Below the pieces are notes generated by a model, which saw nothing but the letters and a program-made list of their open reading frames with translations, did not search any database and had not been told where the DNA came from. The position numbers and the translations under genes are program-made. Positions 59,140 to 64,000 of a DNA stretch of 64,000 bases are shown here, one piece after another. The stretch comes from Ramlibacter tataouinensis (GTDB lineage: Bacteria > Pseudomonadota > Gammaproteobacteria > Burkholderiales > Burkholderiaceae_C). Position 1 is the first letter of the stretch; each line of letters opens with the position of its first letter. The stretch covers positions 4,551,001-4,615,000 of the forward strand of contig NZ_CP010951.1 in assembly GCF_001580455.1 (NCBI RefSeq). Reading direction: 5' to 3'.

Positions 59140-59326
59140 GGTGTCGCTCCTTGGACGTTGAAGCGCCGACGGTAGCTGCTCTGCGGGCGGCCGCACCGGC
59201 GCCATGGCCGCATCGGCCGGTCAGCCGATGCCTACGCGCCTTTCCGCCACACGCGTGCCCGCGGATATGGGAAATTGCCTGGCATCTTCCCGCGCTCGAA
59301 CGCGCATTCAACGATCAGGAGTCAAC
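59140..59326. promoter_or_regulatory. Divergent spacer before the VOC gene
   Basis: This 187-bp stretch lies between the 45-aa ORF (minus) and the VOC gene (plus). It is GC-rich and without a clear gene. AGGAG at 59317-59321 serves the VOC start. No promoter motif stands out. Confidence 0.35.
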
Positions 59327-59722
59327 ATGGATCCCGTTGTCCACTTCGAGATGCCCTATGACGATCGCGAACGCGTCGCCAACTTCTACCGCACTGTCTT
59401 CGGCTGGGAGCTGCAGATGCTTGGCGAAGAGATGGGCAACTATGTGCTCGCCACCACCGCCAAGCCGGGCGGTCCGGGCCGACCCGACGCCGCCGCGGGC
59501 GCCATCGGCGGCGGCTTCTACCCGCGCAGGAGCGACTGGCCTGCGCAGTACCCGTCCATCGTGATCGCCGTGGCGGACATACGGCAGTCGATGGACAAGG
59601 TCAAGAAGGGGGGCGGCGAAGTTTTGGGCGAACCGATGACAATTCCCGGCGTCGGCGACTATGTGTCGTTTTTCGACACCGAGAAGAACCGGGTGAGCCT
59701 GCTTCAGCCGTTGCCCCATTGA
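59327..59722 (+). CDS. VOC-family (glyoxalase/bleomycin-resistance fold) protein
   Basis: A 131-aa protein of the vicinal-oxygen-chelate fold (VVHFEMPYDDRERVANFYRTVFGWEL, then VGDYVSFFDTEKNRVSLLQP). Such proteins bind metals for isomerase, dioxygenase or resistance roles. The Cys-poor metal site is typical for the PhnB/YdeN-like branch. Its substrate is unknown. A good SD supports ATG 59327. Confidence 0.85.
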   Translation: MDPVVHFEMPYDDRERVANFYRTVFGWELQMLGEEMGNYVLATTAKPGGPGRPDAAAGAIGGGFYPRRSDWPAQYPSIVIAVADIRQSMDKVKKGGGEVLGEPMTIPGVGDYVSFFDTEKNRVSLLQPLPH

Positions 59723-59824
59723 AGCTCAGCAGTCACGCTTGGCAACTATTGATGCGCTTGTTATCTCGGCCGCTACAGCTGACTGTGGCACCCTCGCGGT
59801 GTTCGTATCCCAACAGCAGCAACG

Positions 59825-60211
59825 ATGAATCTCGTAGTCGCCGCCAAGCACGATGGCGCCTTGATGCGCTTCGATGTCGAGGGGCCGTGGAGCAGCGGCG
59901 ATGCCCTGAAGCTGGCCTACCTGATCAAGGCCAAGCTGGCGCGCGCGCGCAAGGATCACGTGCTGGTCGATTTGCGGCGCGTGAAGACGCCGCCGCAGGC
60001 GCAAGGCAAGTTCCTGATCTGCGACCGGCTGCGTCGCGCGCTCGCGCCGAACATGCGGATCGGTCTGATCGGCGCCGCCGAGCTGGTCGATAGCGAAGCG
60101 GTTCCGGTGGACCTATCGCAGTGTCCCGACATCGCGCTGTTCGGCGCTGAAGTCGAAGCCGTCCAATGGCTGAACCTGCGCTGGCGGGCAGAAAAAATCC
60201 CCCGGTTTTGA
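59825..60211 (+). CDS. STAS/SpoIIAA-like small protein
   Basis: A 128-aa protein with an alternating beta-alpha pattern (LMRFDVEGPWSSGDALKLAYLIKAKLA, then HVLVDLRRVKTPPQ and MRIGLIGAAELV). This resembles the STAS/SpoIIAA-like fold, but the match is by pattern only. Its start at ATG 59825 has no strong SD. Its partner and function are unknown. Confidence 0.6.
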   Translation: MNLVVAAKHDGALMRFDVEGPWSSGDALKLAYLIKAKLARARKDHVLVDLRRVKTPPQAQGKFLICDRLRRALAPNMRIGLIGAAELVDSEAVPVDLSQCPDIALFGAEVEAVQWLNLRWRAEKIPRF

Positions 60212-60320
60212 TGCCGAGGGATTAAAGGAGCCGGGGGAAGAAACTTGAAGAAAACCCGGCCTCCCGATTGGAGCGCAAAGCAGGGTGCAGGTTCAACACA
60301 AGCCCGTTGGGACGGGCTCT
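60199..60320 (+). promoter_or_regulatory. Overlapping hairpins after the STAS-like gene
   Basis: CCCCCGG (60199-60205) can pair with CCGGGGG (60231-60237). The second arm can instead pair (GCCGGG with CCCGGC at about 60257-60262), so two alternative stems compete. Further on, AGCCCG/CGGGCT form a third stem (about 60302-60319). The first stem begins inside the STAS-like gene's last codons. No T-runs follow. This is the layout of an attenuator or structured 3' RNA. Confidence 0.4.
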
Positions 60321-60643
60321 CGTCCTACAGATAGAGGCTGCGGATGAGCTGGCTGCGCTCTCGCAGCTGCAGGGGTGTTCCCCTCTCACGTGAATATGTC
60401 ACGAGCTGCCGTTGGCGCTTGAAAACAGGCGCTCCGTCACTGGCAGTGGACACTGTGAGTCTGTAGGATGACGCTGACAACATCAAAGAGGCCGCGAGGC
60501 CCGGCGCTTGCAGCGGGCGCAACACCACAACAAGCGACCGCTGCCGCACCCGCCGGTGCCTTTCCCTGCATTTTTGTTCAAGCCGTTCACGCGCATTGCG
60601 GCCAGCGCGTGCCAACGCGCTTGCGCCACAACCCAAGAGGCAC
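60212..60643. other. 432-bp gene-free region before the FtsH-like gene
   Basis: No credible gene was found. It holds the overlapping hairpins at its start, a small CGTGA-N5-TCACG inverted repeat at about 60390-60404, and GC-rich DNA up to the FtsH-like start (AGAGG before ATG 60644). The promoter of the FtsH-like gene is expected here. Small antisense reading frames in this stretch look random. Confidence 0.5.
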
Positions 60644-62776
60644 ATGTCGGAACTTCAGGTATCCCCCCAGACCCCCGCCCAGACGACGGCGTCCGATGAA
60701 GACAGCTCCAGCAGCCTGTGGCTGAGCTTGAAGAAGGGCCTGACCCGGCTGCAGGATTGGTTTACCGTCCAGCCGGCGGCGGTGAAGGTGCTGGTCATTG
60801 CAGCCGCGGTGCTCATCCCGGCCAGCGCCGTCTACTCGGTGTCGCTGATGCAGAAGCAGGCGGCGCTTGCCCAGGAAGTCAAGAACATGGGCCCCGCCGA
60901 TCCCTCGTTTGCCATCGACCCGAAGCTGCCGGTGGTGTTCGGCACTGGCTCGCTGCTGGGCTTCCTCGAAACGCATCCGGCTGAGCGGATCACGGTCGTC
61001 TACAAGCCGTTGATGTGGAACCTGTCCGAACGCATCGTGCTGATCGAGTCGGGCGGCAAGCAGTACGCCTACTACCCGAGCGACATGGAGACCAAGATCT
61101 TCGCCGACAAGGCCGTTCAGGCGTCCTGGGGCGGCAAGCTCGCCTTCGTGCCGCGCGCCGACCTCGACCCGGCCAGCCTCAGCGTGCTGGAGCGGCTGGA
61201 CGAGCGCTTCGGCGGCGCCCGCCCGCAGTCCGAGAAGGACGGCTGGAAGGCCGGCGTGAGCGGCCTGCTGTCGGCGACGCTGACGCTGGGCCTCATCGGC
61301 TTCCTGGCCTTCCAGCTCAAGGGCCAGTTCAAGTCGATGAAGTTCCTGGAGCCCTCGCAGGTGCACGGCAGCCTGGATGAGCTGGTGGGCATGGACGACA
61401 TCAAGGCCGAGGTCGCGCAGATCAAGGACCAGTACGAGCGGCGCGCCGAGTACGCCGAATATGGCGTCAGCAAGCCCTTCAACGTGATGTTCAGCGGCCC
61501 GGCGGGCACCGGCAAGACCAAGCTCGCGAGCTACCTCGCGAAGGAACTGAACCTCCCGATCCTGTTCCACTCCGCGGCCAACCTGGAGACGGGCTACGTC
61601 GCCGGCGGCTCCAACACCCTGAGCCGCATCGTCAACATGGCCAAGCGCCGCAAGCGCTGCATCGTGTTCCTGGACGAGGCGCAGGATCTGTTCATGAAGC
61701 GCGGCGGCCACCGCAAGTTCGACGACGACACGCAGAACACGCTGCTGGCGGTCCTCGACGGCGTGCGCGCGAAGAGCGACGCCGAGATCATCTGGATCGT
61801 CGCGAGCAACTTCAACAGCGAGCAGATGCAGATGGACGAAGCCATGCTGCGGCGCTTCCAGATGAAGGTGGACTTCCGCCTGCCGAACCGGCAGGAGCGG
61901 CTGGCGATCGTCGAGCACTACCTGTCGCAGCGCGCCGGCAAGGTGCTGCCCGACCTCGACCTCGCGCATCTGGTCGAGGTGACCGAGGGCCGCAGTCCGG
62001 CGGACCTCGAAACCATCGTGAACCAGGCAGGCATCACGGCGGTGCAAGCCGGTGTCATGATCGGCAGCGACACGCTGATGCAGGCGGCCGAGCGCGTGCT
62101 GGTGGGCAACGTCAACGCGCACACCACCAAGGAGCGGGAACGTGACCGCCGCATCATCGCGATCCACGAGTGGGGCCACTTCCTGGTGGACTTCGAGTCC
62201 GAGCGCAAGGCCGCGGAGGGTGACTGGGACCGGATCCAGGCCGCCATGAAGACGATCAAGATCTCGCTGAAGGCCAATCCGCGAAACAACGCGCTGGGCT
62301 TCGTGTTCCACAAGCAGGGCGCGAACCTGCTCAAGACCAAGGCCGACATCGAGCACGACGTGCGTGTGCTGCTGGGCGGCATGGCCAACGAGGAGCTGTT
62401 CTTCGGCGAGGAAGGCACGACCAACGGAGCGCACAACGACATCTCGCGCGTCACGCGCCTGCTGCACCACGCGGTGGCCGAGATGGGCATGTACCGCAAG
62501 ACGCGCCTGAATTTCGGCGCGTTGCACGACAGCCCGGGCAAGGACCTGGACGAAGAGACGCGCGCCATCATGGAGATGCAAAGCGAGCGCCTGTATGGTG
62601 AGACCAAGGCGTCGCTGGCGCGGCTCAAGCCACTGACCGAACACCTGGCAGGCAAGCTCATGGAGCGCGGTGAAATGAGCCTGCGGGAAGCGCTGTACGA
62701 GATCCGCAGCTTCGAGGCGGCCTGCCACGAGTTCTCCAGCCGCGCAGGCCTGGCGGCGGCCAGCGACCTGGCGTAA
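60644..62776 (+). CDS. Divergent membrane FtsH-like AAA+ metalloprotease
   Basis: A 710-aa protein. Two membrane spans (about 47-68 and 206-225) flank a periplasmic part of about 135 residues. The AAA+ domain has Walker A GPAGTGKT (285-292) and Walker B CIVFLDEAQ. The M41 peptidase site is HEWGH (508-512) and the third zinc ligand is Asp599 in GAHNDISRV. Layout and motifs are those of FtsH, but the sequence is clearly divergent: the second region of homology has LRRF instead of RPGRFD, and the periplasmic part is longer. It may handle special membrane substrates. The true FtsH gene is expected elsewhere. Confidence 0.88.
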   Translation: MSELQVSPQTPAQTTASDEDSSSSLWLSLKKGLTRLQDWFTVQPAAVKVLVIAAAVLIPASAVYSVSLMQKQAALAQEVKNMGPADPSFAIDPKLPVVFGTGSLLGFLETHPAERITVVYKPLMWNLSERIVLIESGGKQYAYYPSDMETKIFADKAVQASWGGKLAFVPRADLDPASLSVLERLDERFGGARPQSEKDGWKAGVSGLLSATLTLGLIGFLAFQLKGQFKSMKFLEPSQVHGSLDELVGMDDIKAEVAQIKDQYERRAEYAEYGVSKPFNVMFSGPAGTGKTKLASYLAKELNLPILFHSAANLETGYVAGGSNTLSRIVNMAKRRKRCIVFLDEAQDLFMKRGGHRKFDDDTQNTLLAVLDGVRAKSDAEIIWIVASNFNSEQMQMDEAMLRRFQMKVDFRLPNRQERLAIVEHYLSQRAGKVLPDLDLAHLVEVTEGRSPADLETIVNQAGITAVQAGVMIGSDTLMQAAERVLVGNVNAHTTKERERDRRIIAIHEWGHFLVDFESERKAAEGDWDRIQAAMKTIKISLKANPRNNALGFVFHKQGANLLKTKADIEHDVRVLLGGMANEELFFGEEGTTNGAHNDISRVTRLLHHAVAEMGMYRKTRLNFGALHDSPGKDLDEETRAIMEMQSERLYGETKASLARLKPLTEHLAGKLMERGEMSLREALYEIRSFEAACHEFSSRAGLAAASDLA

Positions 62777-62880
62777 GTCGCTTGGCGTAGGCGACCCGGC
62801 TACGCGGGTCACCGAAGCAGACTACAAGGATCGCCCCGCCTGTCGGACGGTCCGCACGCTTCTTTTCCTGCCTGCCCTGC

Positions 62881-62908
62881 CATGGCCCCGGCTTACGCTG
62901 GGGCCATG
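62881..62908. repeat. Palindrome in the DUF3606 leader
   Basis: CATGGCCCC (62881-62889) and GGGGCCATG (62900-62908) are perfect 9-bp arms with a 10-nt loop. The element lies between the FtsH-like gene and the DUF3606 start at 62927. It could shape the leader RNA or be a protein site. Confidence 0.55.
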
Positions 62909-62926
62909 TTTCCTTGGAGCGCAGCG

Positions 62927-63106
62927 ATGTTCGACGACAGCGCCACGGAAGGTGACGATCTGCTGATCATCAACCTGGACTACGAGTGGGAGCGGCGCAA
63001 CTGGATGCGGTGGCTGCATTGCAGCGAGAGCGAGTTGCGCCTGGCGGTCGAGACGATGGGGCCTGACGCCGACAATGTGCGCAGGTTCCTGCGGCAGGCC
63101 GCCTGA
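62927..63106 (+). CDS. DUF3606 family small protein
   Basis: A 59-aa protein (NLDYEWERRNWMRWLHCSESELRLAVETMGPDADNVRRFL), typical of DUF3606, a short helical family of unknown function often found in Burkholderiales. The start ATG 62927 has GGAG 7 nt upstream. A longer reading from 62882 would run through the palindrome. Confidence 0.8.
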   Translation: MFDDSATEGDDLLIINLDYEWERRNWMRWLHCSESELRLAVETMGPDADNVRRFLRQAA

Positions 63107-63113
63107 CCGCAGC

Positions 63114-63743
63114 TTATTTCTTGGCCGGCGGCGCCTTGCCGTTGGGAGCGGCCGCGCCCGGTGCGACGGGTCCGCCGGCGCCGGGCGTGATCCCCAGGCG
63201 CTTGGCGACGGTCTGCTCGAGCGCGCGCAGCTTCGGCTCCATCGAGGGGCGCGTGTCGGCCACCAGCTTCTCGGCCAGCACCTTCTGCATGTCGGGTGAC
63301 AAGCCCTGGAACTTCACGAAGGCCGGGGATTCGAGGATCGTGGCGACCTGCCGCAGTTCGTCCTCGGTCATGCGCTCTTCCAGCAGGGTGCCCAGGGTCG
63401 TGGGGGCGAGGGCCACGGCGCGCTTCTGCACCACCGGAACCGACTCGTCCACGAACTTCTGGACATCGCCCTGGATCTCCTTGGCGATCGCTTCCTGCTT
63501 CTCCCGGGGCACGCGCTGCTGCAGTTCGATGCCTGCGTTGCCCATGAGCTCGGCGGCCGGCTGCTGCACCAGCGCGCGGGCCATGGCCTCGATGCTGGGT
63601 TGCTGCACCTTCAGGATGCGCGCGACGGCTTCCTTCTTGGCGGGAGAGGAAGGCGAGGAGGGCGGGCTTGCCTGCTGGGCGTGAGCGGCAAATGCCGCGG
63701 CAAGGGAAAGGGTGATGAGGGATTTCTTGATCATCTTGGGCAT
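63114..63743 (-). CDS. Exported DUF2059-like protein
   Basis: A 209-aa protein with a signal peptide (MIKKSLITLSLAAAFAAHA). The middle resembles DUF2059, a helical periplasmic domain (MTEDELRQVATILESPAFVKFQGLSPDMQKVLAEKL). The C-terminus is Pro/Ala/Gly-rich. Its function is unknown. ATG at 63743 or 63734 may start it. It is convergent with the DUF3606 gene, 7 bp apart. Confidence 0.75.
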   Translation of the reverse strand: MPKMIKKSLITLSLAAAFAAHAQQASPPSSPSSPAKKEAVARILKVQQPSIEAMARALVQQPAAELMGNAGIELQQRVPREKQEAIAKEIQGDVQKFVDESVPVVQKRAVALAPTTLGTLLEERMTEDELRQVATILESPAFVKFQGLSPDMQKVLAEKLVADTRPSMEPKLRALEQTVAKRLGITPGAGGPVAPGAAAPNGKAPPAKK

Positions 63744-63776
63744 CTTAAAGCGGGCCGCCTGGGGCCCCGGCCGGCT

Positions 63777-64000
63777 TTAGCGCCGGGCGCTGTTGTGGTT
63801 CATTCCACGGCCGCCGTGCATGCTCCCGCCGCCGTGCCGGTGTCCGCCGCTTCCCGAGAACCCTGGGTGATTGCCACTGTGCCTGTGGTGCCCATGGCCC
63901 CAGTAGGAGCGGTAACCGTAGTACGGGTAGGCGTAGTACCCGCGGTAGTAGCGACCGTAATACGGCGCGTAGTACGGATAGGCGTAGTAAGGATAGTAGT
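63777..64000 (-). CDS. Partial Tyr/His/Gly-rich protein (5' end outside the window)
   Basis: The minus strand is open from the window edge (64000) to a TAA at 63777-63779. The 74 codons give a repetitive Tyr-rich part (YYPYYAYPYY, GRYYRGYYAYPYYGY) and then a Gly/His-rich end (HGHHRHSGNHPGF, GGHRHGGGSMHGG). The start lies beyond the window, so the true length is unknown. Such composition is seen in exported, metal-binding or adhesive small proteins; no family could be named. Confidence 0.6.
   Translation of the reverse strand, partial: YYPYYAYPYYAPYYGRYYRGYYAYPYYGYRSYWGHGHHRHSGNHPGFSGSGGHRHGGGSMHGGRGMNHNSARR

Noticed and set aside
60325..60645. 106-codon minus-strand frame before the FtsH-like gene
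   Set aside because: No ribosome site, no recognisable family, Arg/Ser/Leu-rich random-like composition.
60587..62812. 741-codon minus-strand frame opposite the FtsH-like gene
   Set aside because: Antisense shadow; the FtsH-like protein has all its motifs on the plus strand.

Overview
The window is GC-rich DNA with dense, mostly co-oriented genes. Gene content and order point to a betaproteobacterium of the order Burkholderiales, most likely family Comamonadaceae (Ramlibacter/Variovorax-like). The main reason is the long run ndk-rlmN-pilW-rodZ-ispG-hisS-yfgM-bamB-der-hfq-hflX-hflK-hflC-DUF2065-hisZ-purA, a typical betaproteobacterial housekeeping order. Two intergenic repeats of a type common in Comamonadaceae support this. 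The genus is inference; no rRNA or tRNA gene was seen in the window.

Layout. 0-4.4 kb: a C40 peptidase, a PQQ-type sugar dehydrogenase, an isochorismatase-like hydrolase and propionyl-CoA synthetase (prpE). 4.4-12.1 kb: a repeat-rich spacer, then the complete 2-oxoglutarate dehydrogenase complex (sucA, sucB, lpdA), zapE and a periplasmic coiled-coil protein. 12.1-19.2 kb: PP2C phosphatase, DUF465 protein, DinG-like helicase, bamD, an inserted methyltransferase, rluD and scpB. 19.2-37.5 kb: rluB, ndk, then the housekeeping run through purA and a phosphoribosyltransferase, covering rRNA modification, type IV pilus, cell shape, isoprenoid synthesis, translation, outer-membrane assembly, ribosome GTPases, Hfq and the FtsH regulators HflKC. 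37.5-42.1 kb: a PLP lyase, a small Mo-cofactor-fold protein, mnmH, an arylesterase and an ABC ATPase.

42.1-45.1 kb holds the most unusual gene pair: a membrane HAMP protein with a periplasmic CxxCH heme motif (DUF3365/Tll0287-like) directly upstream of a protein that joins a Ser/Thr kinase, a class III nucleotide cyclase and a duplicated C-terminal module. All key catalytic residues of both enzyme domains are present. 45.1-47.9 kb: rlmB, a sirtuin, a lipoprotein, an exported SRPBCC protein and a GFA-family protein, tightly packed. 47.9-51.1 kb: a minus-strand operon of a MarR-GNAT fusion, an EamA transporter that may start at AUA, and a split chromate transporter whose two halves are separated by a triple 63-bp repeat that itself encodes a translationally coupled small ORF.

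51.3-52.8 kb: a sulfite dehydrogenase pair (sorAB-like). 52.9-58.6 kb: a fatty-acid beta-oxidation cluster (SDR, FadB/J-type enzyme, thiolase, acyl-CoA dehydrogenase). 58.6-64 kb: small proteins (DUF4242, a 45-aa peptide, VOC, DUF3606), a divergent membrane FtsH-like metalloprotease, a DUF2059-like protein, and a Tyr/His-rich protein cut off by the window edge.

No prophage, IS element, CRISPR array or integrase was seen. Long antisense reading frames are common here because of the GC bias and were not called.
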